From NCBI GenBank assembly GCA_028289675.1, contig JANQOL010000556.1:1-34234 (forward strand): a stretch of 34,234 nucleotides of DNA, in the 5' to 3' direction. This document shows positions 8,302-17,202 of the stretch, one piece after another (positions within the stretch are counted from its first letter, which is position 1; every line of letters begins with the position of its first letter). Position numbers and translations under genes: made by a program. The stretch comes from Pirellulaceae bacterium (GTDB taxonomy: Bacteria; Planctomycetota; Planctomycetia; Pirellulales; Pirellulaceae). The notes below the pieces were generated by a model. The model was given only the letters and a program-made list of their open reading frames with translations, did no database searches and was not told the origin of the DNA.

Positions 8302-10728
8302 TTAGTTCTGACCTCCGCCTCCCAGCAGCCCCTTGGCCTGCCGCAGTTGTTCCAAACGGCTCAATGGCTTGGCAGCCGGTGCGGCGGCCGGTTTCGGTTG
8401 TGCTTTGGCGACCGTCGTTGGCGCTGCCACCGGAGCGGCCAACTGCAGTTCACCGCGACCGGCGGTCTGGACAATTTTGCCGCCGGACCGGGTAATCGTA
8501 GCCTTCACGTACAACGTCTTGAACTGTCCAACCCGCGCGTCGGCGGCCACTTGGATTGGAAAGGACAGTTGCTTCATGTCTGGCGTCAACTTCGCTTTGG
8601 GCTGTTCGCAGGTGACGCCCGCCGGCAGACCAACCAATTCGAACTCCACTTCACCTTCGGGCGGCCGTTTTACTTCTACACCGACGCCAATCGCTGTCGA
8701 GCCACCGGTCTCGGCGACCGTCTTGCCAAACTTGAAGTTGAAGAACGAGTCCGCGACTTCCAACGTGATGAACTCGGAAGCTGACCACACGTTGGCGTTG
8801 ACCGATTTGGCTCGCGCCAAGACCGTGATGGGGAACTTGCCAATCGCCGCCTTGGTATTGGCGGTCACGGGGATCAGCGCTTCGTTTTTGTCGGGCTCGA
8901 TGCGAATCGATCCGCTGGCCGAGCATCCGCTTGGGTTGTAGAGCGAACGCAGGTAGATCCGTTCGTTGTAACCCTCTCGGCGGTGCGCTTTGACATGATA
9001 AAAACTGCTGCCGCCACGAACGATGGGCACTTCCGGTTGGACGACCTCGATGGAGAAAGGCAATTCCTTCGTAACAGCGACCGCCAGACGGTTGGCGTTG
9101 TGTCCCCACATATCCCGATTGTTGCGTCCACGGACCAGCATCGTGCGCTGGTTCAGGAAACCTTGAACGCCGGCGCCATCGGGCGGTGTTTCTGCGATTA
9201 AGTTTGCCAAGGCCGCGGCCGGCTGGGCCGCCTTATCGGCTCGGATCATCATCGGTATGTAGCTTTGATTGGCGGCCACCGTTGGCGTGACCAACTCCGT
9301 ACCGGCCGGCGCGTCTTCCAGACGTAGTGTCATATCACCGCCAAACCCCGACCGCCGCACTCGTAGCAGCACTGCCATTTGCCCGCCCTGCGGCACTTCG
9401 ATCGTTTGAGAGACGTAGCGTTGCAATTCGTCGATGGTCAATTGCACCGAGCGGGGGCTGGGCGCCGCTTCGATGCGGTAAGCGTGGATGGGGCTACCCT
9501 CACGCAGCTGGTCTCGAATCGAAACAACGTACTCGCCGTCCTCGGGGAACTTGACGGACTGCACGCTGTCCGGCCCGCCGGAATCATCGTTGGCAGCCAG
9601 TCGCCCTCCACCCGCCTTGTGGATCTCCAACCAACTGTCGATGGGCGAACGAAGTAGCTTGCGCCCGAAGACTTTGAACTGGAGCGTTTGGTTCTTTTTG
9701 CCCTTAATCTTGAAAAAGTCTGCATCGCCTTCTTCAGCTAACACGCCGTTGAAAGCGACAGGGCCATCCAGGGCGGTCAACTTGGTCCAGTCGTTGTCGG
9801 GTTCGGCTTCCAGCACGTTGGGTAGGTCGACCACACGCAGCTTGTTCGGGGAGGGCGCGACCTTCCCGTCCCGAACAGCCACGTAGCTGAAATCGCCGGG
9901 TTCATCTGGCAGTTGGATCTTTTCCTGCCAACTCTCACCGCTAGCGTCAACGAGCGTCGCCTCGATCACCTCGCCCGGGCGTCCGCCGGAGGGTACGATG
10001 CACATCGGCCGCGGAAAATCGCCGACGTGCAGACGGTACTGACAGCGGTCATTGCCGCCGAAGGAGCTCTCTCGGACTTCCACGATAAACCGCCCATCTT
10101 GCTCGGCGGTGTAAGAGCACACGCAGTCTTGCTGCAACAAAGGCGCGTCGTCGCTGCGGGCGACTTCAAACCGATTCTCGTCCAGGATGGCCACAAAGGG
10201 ATCGAAGAACTCTGTACCTAGCCGCAACCCCTCGACTTCAACGGTCATTCTCTGGCCAGCCTTCAAATCGACCGCATAGTAGTCCACGTCTTCCGACTTG
10301 ATGACGCCATTGAGTGTCGAGTTCAGCTGGACGACTTGCGGCTGCGCAAAATCGCTATTGGGCTCTTCTTCGTTGGCCTGCGGGAGCGGAGACACGCCGA
10401 AGTACCGCAAGTTGCTGATGCCGGTTTCCGTGGCCAAGCGCATCGCGTGCAAGCCGGGCTGGCAGTCGTCCGCCACACGCAGCTTGGCCTTCACTTTGCT
10501 GGCGCCGTCCGCGGCCAGCTCGACCACTTCGATACCTGGATCGTACAGCAACAGCTGTTTGGTATCCTCCAATCGGGCGCCACGAATCAGCACTTCCACT
10601 TCCGTGCCGCGCTGGCAACCTGCGGGAGAGAACATGGACAGTGTGGGCTGGTCCGCCAGTGCCGTGCTGGCGAAGCCGCAGCAAACCACGGCGCACCACA
10701 TCGACCAACGCTGAACAATAGATTGCAT
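8302..10728 (-). CDS. Exported protein with pre-peptidase C-terminal (PPC) domains
   Basis: An 808-residue protein. The ATG at 10728 is chosen because GGAG sits six bases upstream; a TTG four codons earlier overlaps that site. A signal peptide ends near S-T-A-L-A-D. An N-terminal Ig/IPT-like region (S-P-A-G-C-Q-R-G-T-E-V-E-V) is followed by two PPC-like beta-sandwich domains. The first begins at E-E-P-N-S-D with D-V-D-Y-Y-A-V-D-L-K-A-G-Q; the second begins at E-A-E-P-D-N-D with D-A-D-F-F-K-I-K. The C-terminal third is beta-rich and ends in an Ala/Pro/Gln-rich stretch. No protease domain is visible. It is second in the operon, starting 26 bp after the DUF1501 gene stops. PPC domains commonly act in substrate or surface binding of secreted proteins; here the partner is probably another product of the operon (inference). 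Confidence 0.9.
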   Translation of the reverse strand: MQSIVQRWSMWCAVVCCGFASTALADQPTLSMFSPAGCQRGTEVEVLIRGARLEDTKQLLLYDPGIEVVELAADGASKVKAKLRVADDCQPGLHAMRLATETGISNLRYFGVSPLPQANEEEPNSDFAQPQVVQLNSTLNGVIKSEDVDYYAVDLKAGQRMTVEVEGLRLGTEFFDPFVAILDENRFEVARSDDAPLLQQDCVCSYTAEQDGRFIVEVRESSFGGNDRCQYRLHVGDFPRPMCIVPSGGRPGEVIEATLVDASGESWQEKIQLPDEPGDFSYVAVRDGKVAPSPNKLRVVDLPNVLEAEPDNDWTKLTALDGPVAFNGVLAEEGDADFFKIKGKKNQTLQFKVFGRKLLRSPIDSWLEIHKAGGGRLAANDDSGGPDSVQSVKFPEDGEYVVSIRDQLREGSPIHAYRIEAAPSPRSVQLTIDELQRYVSQTIEVPQGGQMAVLLRVRRSGFGGDMTLRLEDAPAGTELVTPTVAANQSYIPMMIRADKAAQPAAALANLIAETPPDGAGVQGFLNQRTMLVRGRNNRDMWGHNANRLAVAVTKELPFSIEVVQPEVPIVRGGSSFYHVKAHRREGYNERIYLRSLYNPSGCSASGSIRIEPDKNEALIPVTANTKAAIGKFPITVLARAKSVNANVWSASEFITLEVADSFFNFKFGKTVAETGGSTAIGVGVEVKRPPEGEVEFELVGLPAGVTCEQPKAKLTPDMKQLSFPIQVAADARVGQFKTLYVKATITRSGGKIVQTAGRGELQLAAPVAAPTTVAKAQPKPAAAPAAKPLSRLEQLRQAKGLLGGGGQN

Positions 10729-10754
10729 GAGATTCTCCAACGCGATGAAGCGGA

Positions 10755-12053
10755 CTATGCCAACAAGTCTTTGATCACTTTGCCGCCGTCCACGATTTCA
10801 ACTGGTCGATCGCCGGGAGCCATCAGCTCTTTATCAGCGACGATGCCCAACAAGTGGTACATCGTGGTCGCCAAGTTTTCCGGAGACACGGGATCGAGAT
10901 CGGGTTCCGCCGCGGTTGGATCGGAGGCTCCGTACACCAAACCGCGCTTAACTCCCCCGCCAGCCAACATCACGCTGAATACCTTAGGCCAGTGATCGCG
11001 CCCAGCGTCCGAGTTGATCTTGGGAGTCCGTCCAAATTCACTGCTGACCATCACCAGTGTCTTATCCAGCAAGCCCCGCGAATCCAAATCGTTTAGCAGC
11101 GCGCTCAACCCTTGGTCCAGGGAAGGCATTTGCCGATTGAAGTTATTCGTAATGTCACGGTGCATGTCCCAGCCGCCGTACGTCAACGTGACGAACCGGG
11201 CTCCGGCCTCGACCAAACGCCGCGCCAGCAACAAACGCTGGCCGGCTTGATTCTGGCCGTAGCGTTCGCGCATTTCCTTGGGCTCTTTGTCCAAGTTAAA
11301 CGCCTCCCTGGCCTTTTCGGAACTGATCAAGCTGTAGGCTCGCTCGTAGAAACTGTCCATGGCCGACACGGAGTCTGCGGACTGTCGAGCTGCGAAGTAT
11401 TCATTGACGGCTGCCAGCGCCGAGCGGCGGCGCGCGAAACGGTCTTCGTCCACACCACCGGCCAAGTTCAGATCCTGGACTTTGAACCCTTTGCTGGCAG
11501 GATCACTTCCCAAGCCAAAGGGGCCAAAGGAGCTGCTCAAATAACCGCTGCCGGCAAACTCATTGGGCTTGTTGGGAATACAAACGTAGGGCGGCAGGTT
11601 ATTTCGCGGACCGTATTCGTGGCTAATCACACTGCCAAAACTGGGGAACACCAGCGCCGGGCTGGGCTTGTACCCGGTGAACATATTGTGTGTTCCGCGT
11701 TCGTGTGCGGCCTCACCGTGTGTCATCGAGCGAATGATGGTGAACTTGTCGGCACACTTGGCCAGCTTGGGAATGGTTTGGCTGACCACCTCGCCCGTGT
11801 TGGTTTTGATCGTACCCATCTCGCCACGGTATTCGAGCGGACTGTACGGCTTGGGGTCAAACGACTCTTGATGAGCCATGCCTCCCGGCAAGAAAACATG
11901 GATGACGCTTTCGGCTTTGGCCGGAATAAAGTCGTAATGCTTTTGTTCAGCGTAGACGCTCCTGAGCCGCAGAAAGTCCGCCAAGGTCAAACCGCCGGCA
12001 GCACCCACGGTCAAGAAATTTCTGCGAGACAGGGCATTTCCAAAGCACTTCAT
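10755..12053 (-). CDS. DUF1501 family Tat-exported protein
   Basis: A 432-residue protein, first gene of the 12053-3095 operon, with an ATG start and GGAG ten bases upstream. The N-terminus A-L-S-R-R-N-F-L-T-V-G-A-A-G-G is a twin-arginine signal. The body has DUF1501 features: V-I-H-V-F-L-P-G-G-M-A-H-Q-E-S-F-D-P-K near residue 50, R-S-M-T-H-G-E-A-A-H-E-R-G-T-H-N in the middle, F-V-T-L-T-Y-G-G-W-D-M-H and V-S-S-E-F-G-R-T-P later. These correspond to metal and phosphate-binding positions of the alkaline-phosphatase-like superfamily. The length is typical. Folded export by Tat fits a metal-containing enzyme. It precedes the PPC-domain, DUF1549/DUF1553 and WD40 genes, the recurrent planctomycete order. 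Its substrate is unknown. The promoter is at 12287-12315. Confidence 0.93.
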   Translation of the reverse strand: MKCFGNALSRRNFLTVGAAGGLTLADFLRLRSVYAEQKHYDFIPAKAESVIHVFLPGGMAHQESFDPKPYSPLEYRGEMGTIKTNTGEVVSQTIPKLAKCADKFTIIRSMTHGEAAHERGTHNMFTGYKPSPALVFPSFGSVISHEYGPRNNLPPYVCIPNKPNEFAGSGYLSSSFGPFGLGSDPASKGFKVQDLNLAGGVDEDRFARRRSALAAVNEYFAARQSADSVSAMDSFYERAYSLISSEKAREAFNLDKEPKEMRERYGQNQAGQRLLLARRLVEAGARFVTLTYGGWDMHRDITNNFNRQMPSLDQGLSALLNDLDSRGLLDKTLVMVSSEFGRTPKINSDAGRDHWPKVFSVMLAGGGVKRGLVYGASDPTAAEPDLDPVSPENLATTMYHLLGIVADKELMAPGDRPVEIVDGGKVIKDLLA

Positions 12054-12247
12054 GAGTGGTTCACTCCGTCATGAAAATGAGCAAATCAGGGTTTCAGAAA
12101 GGGCGCGAGACGATTCTGTTGCGTGCGTCTCAACTCCATTTTGCCGTCGATTTCCTGCGTTGGCTGTAATTCGCTGGTAAGTTCGCGAGAGCCGAAGACC
12201 ACGCACCGTGTGAGCGGTCTGAGAGGTGGGATTGGTTAGGTGGGTGA

Positions 12248-12275
12248 TCGCAGATTAACGGGCGTTAATCTGCGA
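12248..12275. promoter_or_regulatory. Perfect 12-bp palindrome at operon start (operator or leader hairpin)
   Basis: Arms TCGCAGATTAAC (12248-12259) and GTTAATCTGCGA (12264-12275) are exact reverse complements with a four-base spacer. It begins about four bases past the transcription start predicted from the promoter at 12287-12315. It could be an operator for a dimeric repressor or a 5' leader hairpin. It has no T-run, which argues against a terminator for the peptidase gene that ends at 12463. Confidence 0.6.
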
Positions 12276-12286
12276 CCTAGCTAAAT

Positions 12287-12315
12287 ATGTTAAGCCCTGT
12301 TGCGCGGGTTGTCAA
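12287..12315 (-). promoter_or_regulatory. Sigma70-type promoter of the DUF1501/PPC/PSD1/WD40 operon
   Basis: On the minus strand a perfect -35 box TTGACA (12315-12310), a 17-base spacer and the -10 box TAACAT (12292-12287, matching four of six consensus bases) lie upstream of the DUF1501 start at 12053. The predicted start of transcription is near 12280, giving a leader of about 225 bases. It is the best promoter match I found in the window. Confidence 0.6.
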
Positions 12316-12462
12316 AGTCCGCCCAATCGCTAGCGATGGTCGCTCAGCTGTCAGCGGTGTTCGATGCCCTAAGTTGCCTTGAGTAAACGGCTTGCGCCTC
12401 CTGATTAGCGAGTTTTTTGAGCCTGCCGAATGCTCGGCTGCGAGCGTGCTTTGTGGCCGGCC
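12316..12462. other. Rest of the 409-bp gap between M14 peptidase and DUF1501 operon
   Basis: The whole gap runs from 12054 to 12462 and carries the promoter and palindrome listed separately. In the remaining bases I see no reading frame with coding character and no terminator with a T-run. Confidence 0.5.
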
Positions 12463-15084
12463 TCAATGATGCTCGTGTTCGTCGGTGGGTACAGTGGGTG
12501 GAACGCGGATCGCCGGGCCCAGGTACATGGCGTTTGTTAGCAGGCGTTCCGAAGAGCGGACGTAGCCGCGAAAGACCGGATTGTCAGGCAACATGATGTA
12601 GTTGCCGCGGCCCTGGGGTTCGATCCAAGCGGCAATCGTGCCCGCCAGACGCTTCCGGTTTCGTTCACTGACATAGCCGGCCAACACGCGCTCATAGCGC
12701 GCGGCGACTTGAAACGGATTTTTGGGCAGTGGATACCGCCGCGCGTGGTCTCGGAAGACCGGCACGCGACCATCTGGGAATCCAAAGGTCAGAGGGTGTG
12801 TTGGATCGATGGTGATCTCGAAGAAGGCGCCCGCAATCGACTCCAGAGCCCGACGATCGCGGGCTTCTCCAAAGGGCACACTCACAAAATCGTCCTCGGA
12901 TTCGGCCTGCCACAGATCCTTGACCTGGGTCAGCCAGTCGATGGACGATCCAGTGGCAATGATGGTTCCTCCCGCACGGGCGTAGGCTTGCAATTGGTCT
13001 CGCATGGCCTGACCTCCGGAACCGAAGGTACCTGAGGGCAGTAAAACGCACGTGAACTGTCGCAGATCGACATCTCCGACACGCTCCACGTCCACCAATG
13101 TGCAAGGCTGACCAAGCCGCACATCCAGAAAGTGCCAGAGTGCCCCCGCTGAATACGATCGCGTACCGGCACCGACCACTAACAACGGTTTGCATACGGG
13201 TATGTCCAACATCGAATCGCTGCCCAGGTCAGGTCCCATGGCCGTCAAGCCGCTGGTGAGCGACGCGACCGACACGGATTCCGATTTAAAGCGCTGCAAA
13301 GTGCGCAACACGCGCGGCCAGTGATCTCGGTTGGGTTGCTTGAGCAACAGATAGCTGCCGATGGGCCAAGTCTGATCGCCTGAGCTAAACGGCTGGGCGG
13401 CGACTCGCAAACTGGCACCGGCCCGATGCAGCGCTGCCACCAACCGCGGAGCGTCCAATTCGACTGGCGAAAACACGAATCCCAACACTTCGTCAGAGAT
13501 TTCTTCAGCCTTGAATAGAGACTCGCGGCTGGGCATTTGCCAGCAGGTTTGCAACCATCCGTCCGGCAGTTGCTCTAGTGCATGGCACTCGACGTCCATC
13601 GCGCTGGGGAGATGCCAGGTCGACACGTCGTAAAAAATGTTCTCGCGAAAACTCTGCAGCGGCTCGAGCAGGGATCTGATGAACGTGTACTCTGGCTGGT
13701 CACAGGGAATAATCAACACTTGCGATGGAGAGTAAGCTTCACCGGCGAACTCCAGTTCTTCGGCTGGCTGGTACACGTCGATCGCATGGGCCGTCAGCAA
13801 GCTTCCTGCGGCGTCGATGCGTGACTGCGATCCGACCAGCAGATAACCCGCCGCCTCATCATCCGACCCGGATTTGAGAGCTTGGCTGTAGAAATCGCTT
13901 TGATAGCGCAGGAGTTGCTTTCGCGACTGGTTCGCAACTTCCAGGCTGGACAGACTGGTACGGATCTGGTTGGCCACCGTATCCCGAAAATGGCGGTCGG
14001 TGCGGTCGTTGCGCAGCTTGAGTCCTCGGGTGCTGCCCTGTTCAAACAAAATACCCACCGCTCCGTGCAGATCGGGATAGGTGCTGCCTTTGCCCATATA
14101 GAAGTCGTCAAACCGTTCTTCGGTGTAATACAGTTCGCCAGCGGCGTCCAAGACCTTGGCATGGGCGGCGGCGAACTTTCGGGTTAGCTCCAGGTTTTTG
14201 GCGGGGCTCAGCGGATTGTTGCGAGCCGGCACGCCGGGCTGGAAGAAGTAACTCGAGTTGCCAGACATCTCGTGAAAGTCCAACACGACGTTCGGCTTCC
14301 ACTGATGGAACAACCGCAATCGACCTTGGCTCTCCGGATGAACGACAGGCAACCAATCGCGATTCAAATCGAACCAATAGTAGTTGGTTCGTCCCCCGGG
14401 CCATGGCTGCACGTGTTCGCGATCCAAGCTGGAAGCCGATGGCCAACGTCCTCGATTTTCATTGGACCAATTTGCAAACCGATCGACGCCGTCCGGATTG
14501 AGAGCCGGATCCACCAAGTACACACCTTGCTGCAGCCACCCATCAACTTGTTTTGACCGAGCGGAGGCAAGATGATATGCGACCAGCGGCGCCGCGTTGA
14601 CCGCGCTGGATTCGTCACCGTGAACGCTGTAGCCCAGCAGCATCACGAGTAGCTGCTTGCCGATTTTTCCTTCAAACGTGCCACTGGTCAGGCGCGGCCT
14701 CTGCCGCCGCAATTCGTCCAGCTGTTTTGCGTTGTCTTCGGAAGTGATGGCCGCCATGATCAGTGGCCGCCGTCCGTGCGTATGGCCATAGTGAATCAGA
14801 CGCACTCGAGGAGAGTTGGCAGCCAAATGCTGCCAGTAGGCGACGATTTGATCGTGCCGCAAATGCCGAGAACCAATTGCGAATCCAAAGAACTCACCCG
14901 GCGATTGAATCCCTTGGACACGTTCCACGTCGGGGAGCACATCGCTCGGAGCCTGTGCACCCGGTGGTTCCGTAGTCCGACCAAGTTGCTGCGCGTGGCA
15001 GGCTCCTGCGAAGCTCATGGTGCCCAACGCGGTAAAAATGAAGCACCAACTCGCCAACCGAACATCGAGATCGAAACCGCGCAC
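12463..15084 (-). CDS. M14 family zinc metallocarboxypeptidase, exported
   Basis: An 873-residue protein from a GTG at 15084, chosen because GGAG lies eight bases upstream and the product then begins directly with a signal peptide (cut near G-A-C-H-A-Q). A TTG at 15126 would add 14 residues. The M14 catalytic domain has the zinc motif H155-G-D-E158 (S-V-H-G-D-E-S-S), N-P-D-G near 196, D-L-N-R-D-W near 240 and the third zinc ligand H271 in L-D-F-H-E-M. The catalytic Glu is probably that in I-L-F-E-Q-G-S. The C-terminal third has a class I glutamine amidotransferase-like pattern (L-L-V-V-G-A-G, V-L-L-P-S-G-T-F-G, A-G-G-T-I-I-A-T-G), common in long M14 proteins. It should cleave C-terminal residues of peptides outside the cytoplasm. 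The transporter gene lies just upstream on the same strand. Confidence 0.92.
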   Translation of the reverse strand: MRGFDLDVRLASWCFIFTALGTMSFAGACHAQQLGRTTEPPGAQAPSDVLPDVERVQGIQSPGEFFGFAIGSRHLRHDQIVAYWQHLAANSPRVRLIHYGHTHGRRPLIMAAITSEDNAKQLDELRRQRPRLTSGTFEGKIGKQLLVMLLGYSVHGDESSAVNAAPLVAYHLASARSKQVDGWLQQGVYLVDPALNPDGVDRFANWSNENRGRWPSASSLDREHVQPWPGGRTNYYWFDLNRDWLPVVHPESQGRLRLFHQWKPNVVLDFHEMSGNSSYFFQPGVPARNNPLSPAKNLELTRKFAAAHAKVLDAAGELYYTEERFDDFYMGKGSTYPDLHGAVGILFEQGSTRGLKLRNDRTDRHFRDTVANQIRTSLSSLEVANQSRKQLLRYQSDFYSQALKSGSDDEAAGYLLVGSQSRIDAAGSLLTAHAIDVYQPAEELEFAGEAYSPSQVLIIPCDQPEYTFIRSLLEPLQSFRENIFYDVSTWHLPSAMDVECHALEQLPDGWLQTCWQMPSRESLFKAEEISDEVLGFVFSPVELDAPRLVAALHRAGASLRVAAQPFSSGDQTWPIGSYLLLKQPNRDHWPRVLRTLQRFKSESVSVASLTSGLTAMGPDLGSDSMLDIPVCKPLLVVGAGTRSYSAGALWHFLDVRLGQPCTLVDVERVGDVDLRQFTCVLLPSGTFGSGGQAMRDQLQAYARAGGTIIATGSSIDWLTQVKDLWQAESEDDFVSVPFGEARDRRALESIAGAFFEITIDPTHPLTFGFPDGRVPVFRDHARRYPLPKNPFQVAARYERVLAGYVSERNRKRLAGTIAAWIEPQGRGNYIMLPDNPVFRGYVRSSERLLTNAMYLGPAIRVPPTVPTDEHEHH

Positions 15085-15206
15085 GTTGAACTCTCCAGAC
15101 GGGTAAATCCGCTCTTCGAATGCCAAGCGGTCGGTCCAGTATAGTTGCCCTGCCGATTGTTGTTCTGCCGAACGGCAGTTGATGCGATTGCCGCCAGCTA
15201 ATCGCG

Positions 15207-16169
15207 CTAAGAATTTGACCGAGCTAGCCGCGACGCTTCCGCACTACGACTGCGGCGCATCATGATCAATCCGCCCAAGATCATCGTGCCGCCACACAGT
15301 TGGGCGATTGTGGGTGTTTCGCCGCGACTGAGCCAGGCGGCCACAATGGCAACGACAGGAATCAAGTTCTGATTGATGGCGGCATGTGCGGCTCCCGCAT
15401 GACGCACGCCGTAGCTCCACATTGGTTGAGCTAGTCCTGATGAGAGGACTCCAGAATAGACGATGATCAACCACAACGACCATGACGATAGAGCGGGTAA
15501 GCTGCTTTGATAGCCGCCCCACCCGAACAAGCAGTGGACGGGCAAGGCCATCGCGGTCGCGATAGCCGCCAGTTGCATCGGGGAAATGTACTGCAACATC
15601 GGCCGACTGTAGACCGTCCCACCGGACCAGAGCAATGCCGACAGCAACACGATGACGTTGCCCAGCAGGTGCTCGCTGCCAGCCGTTACATCGCCTTTCT
15701 GCAGTGCAACAATGACGGTACCCGTCAGGGCGATGGCCAGACCGATCCAAGCAAGTCGCAGTAGTTGTTCACCCAGAAAGACGCGTGCCATCAAGGCGGT
15801 CCACATGGGGACGGTCGCGATGATCAAGGCCGTGTTGCCAGACGTCGTCTTGGCAATGCCCATCAAAAAAGTCAATTGATACATGGCCGACACAAAGACC
15901 GCGTACACGACGACTTGACGAAAACGCAGACCGGGTTGAGGTCGAATGCCGCTGCGTCGCTCCCAAATTGCGAATAACACCAATACGGCGGCTGAGATGG
16001 CCAAGCGGACGGCGTTGAAGACGAACACGTCAACTTGCTCGAGACCAATCTTCATCAACGGGATGTTGATGCCCCAGATCAAGGCCACTCCCAACAACGA
16101 GGCGTCCGGCCACAACGAAGGCTCACTAACCGGAGTGCGTGTCGTCGCAGCAGCAGTTGAAGTACTCAA
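15207..16169 (-). CDS. EamA/DMT family transporter
   Basis: A 320-residue integral membrane protein with about ten hydrophobic segments, arranged as two EamA repeats (about 25-155 and 170-305). Typical features are W-G-I-N-I-P-L-M-K near the first segment, T-S-G-N-T-A-L-I-I-A-T-V-P-M-W-T-A in the fourth, and L-L-S-A-L-L-W-S-G-G-T-V-Y in the second repeat. The start is a TTG with a weak AGG seven bases upstream; there is no ATG before the first membrane segment is already under way. The drug/metabolite transporter superfamily exports amino acids, nucleobases and other small molecules; the substrate cannot be read here. It is followed on the same strand by the M14 peptidase after a 122-bp gap with a small CTGCC/GGCAG hairpin. 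Confidence 0.92.
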   Translation of the reverse strand: MSTSTAAATTRTPVSEPSLWPDASLLGVALIWGINIPLMKIGLEQVDVFVFNAVRLAISAAVLVLFAIWERRSGIRPQPGLRFRQVVVYAVFVSAMYQLTFLMGIAKTTSGNTALIIATVPMWTALMARVFLGEQLLRLAWIGLAIALTGTVIVALQKGDVTAGSEHLLGNVIVLLSALLWSGGTVYSRPMLQYISPMQLAAIATAMALPVHCLFGWGGYQSSLPALSSWSLWLIIVYSGVLSSGLAQPMWSYGVRHAGAAHAAINQNLIPVVAIVAAWLSRGETPTIAQLCGGTMILGGLIMMRRSRSAEASRLARSNS

Positions 16170-16444
16170 GTACGGGCCTGAAGATACGTGTTAAAGTCAA
16201 ACCGTAGAGGGATACAGAAAGTCTTGGTCAGCGCCATGCAAACCCACCGTTGCAAGACGCACTCGTAGGCGAGACACCGGCCTGTCTCGACGGGTTCACG
16301 TGCCGCCGACCGCCAAAAGGCTGCGAGTATACTCGCGCGCCCGGACATTCGACCACGCCCGATGGTGCGCACTGCCCCAGAACTTTTCGCAGATCGCCCG
16401 ACAAAAGCAGAAATCGGCTCCTTCCCAGGCAGTGCCATTGCTTT
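16170..16444. other. Intergenic DNA between EamA gene and REP repeat
   Basis: Part of a 354-bp gap with no convincing gene. It contains a hairpin with 7-base arms, CGAGACA (16270-16276) and TGTCTCG (16283-16289), around CCGGCC. This may be another dispersed palindromic repeat. Confidence 0.45.
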
Positions 16445-16513
16445 GCTGGAGTGCAGGCTTTAGCCGCTCGAATACCTCACCTAACTAACGGCGGCTAAAG
16501 CCTGCACTCCAGC
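16445..16513. repeat. REP-like element pair, inverted (3' side of the transposase gene)
   Basis: The 22-base arms at 16445-16466 and 16492-16513 are perfect reverse complements; the core is GGAGTGCAGGCTTTAGCC. The spacer is 25 bases. The same element recurs at 17171-17273 beyond the other end of the transposase gene. Inverted pairs of a short extragenic repeat around a RAYT gene form the typical BIME/REPtron arrangement. The element starts 11 bases past the transposase stop codon. Confidence 0.85.
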
Positions 16514-16523
16514 GGTTGCTACC

Positions 16524-17113
16524 TCACATTTCGGGTGGATCCCAGTTTTCCCCGTAGTCATACAACGGATAGGACTTCCAAACTTGTAGAGCTTTTTCTC
16601 GCCCGAGGTTTTCCAAGTATTGCTCTGCATTGCAGTAGGGCCACTCTGTCCACTTCTCTACATATCGGTGATGAACTGCATTGTGCAATACGTAGTTCCA
16701 GGATGCGTAGAAATGCCCTTCCGATTCATGGCGGTTTCGGCGGCGTTGCACCAAACTTGTCGTCCGCGTTTATGTTCTTCGCCGTTCCAAGCGAACGAGC
16801 TGCGGCCATGCAGCTGGCCAATGGCCTTGAGCAGCGCCTTGACGTTTAACGTATCCACCAGCACGTGATAATGATTGGGCAGCACATTCCAGGCAAAAAC
16901 TTGCTTGCAACGACTGCTTAATGACTCAACCAGATTATCTTCAAATTTGGCCATTCGGCTCGGTGAAAGGCCGATGACTGGTTGATGTTCAAAGCAGGCC
17001 GCGGTGACCAAGTAGTAGGTCGTTGTGTTGCTTGTGACATGGGGAACACTATGCTCTGGACGTCCGTGGAGAATCCGTTCCTTCAGAACTTCCTCTCGTT
17101 GCTTGGTGTTCAT
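16524..17113 (-). pseudogene. REP-associated tyrosine transposase (RAYT, Y1_Tnp), frameshifted
   Basis: A Y1 (HUH) transposase-like gene in two overlapping frames. It starts at the ATG at 17113 with GGTG four bases upstream. The first frame (to 16658) carries the HUH signature L-P-N-H-Y-H-V-L-V-D and ends with the expected Q-V-W-C-N-A-A-E-T-A-M. The second frame (open from 16754 to the stop at 16524) continues the family pattern: H-F-Y-A-S-W-N-Y-V-L-H-N-A-V-H-H-R-Y-V, then W-K-S-Y-P-L-Y-D-Y-G-E-N-W-D. The frames join cleanly near 16716-16718 if one G is restored to a run of three, giving about 196 residues, normal for the family. RAYTs are domesticated single-strand transposases that act on REP sequences, and such repeats flank this gene. 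The break means an inactive copy, a recent mutation or a sequencing error. Programmed slippage is less likely, since no good slippery heptamer is seen. Confidence 0.85.
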
Positions 17114-17170
17114 CTTTCACCAGCGATACATCGTATCTGAGTCGTGTGTCACGTTCACTCACCGTTGTTT

Positions 17171-17190
17171 GCTGGAGTTCGGTTTTAGCG
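17171..17190 (+). repeat. Degenerate REP-like element
   Basis: GCTGGAGTTCGGTTTTAGCG is a diverged copy of the element at 16445-16466, in the same orientation. It lies 57 bases upstream of the transposase start and just before a better-preserved inverted pair. Confidence 0.7.
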
Positions 17191-17202
17191 CAAAGTTGTT
17201 TC

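Noticed and set aside
11112..12074. Long open frame (320 codons) on the plus strand opposite the DUF1501 gene
   Set aside because: It is the antisense frame of a clearly recognised gene; its product matches no family and has no ribosome binding site.
12248..12275. Terminator of the M14 peptidase gene
   Set aside because: No T-run follows on either strand, and it lies nearly 190 bases past the stop, right at a predicted start of transcription on the same strand.
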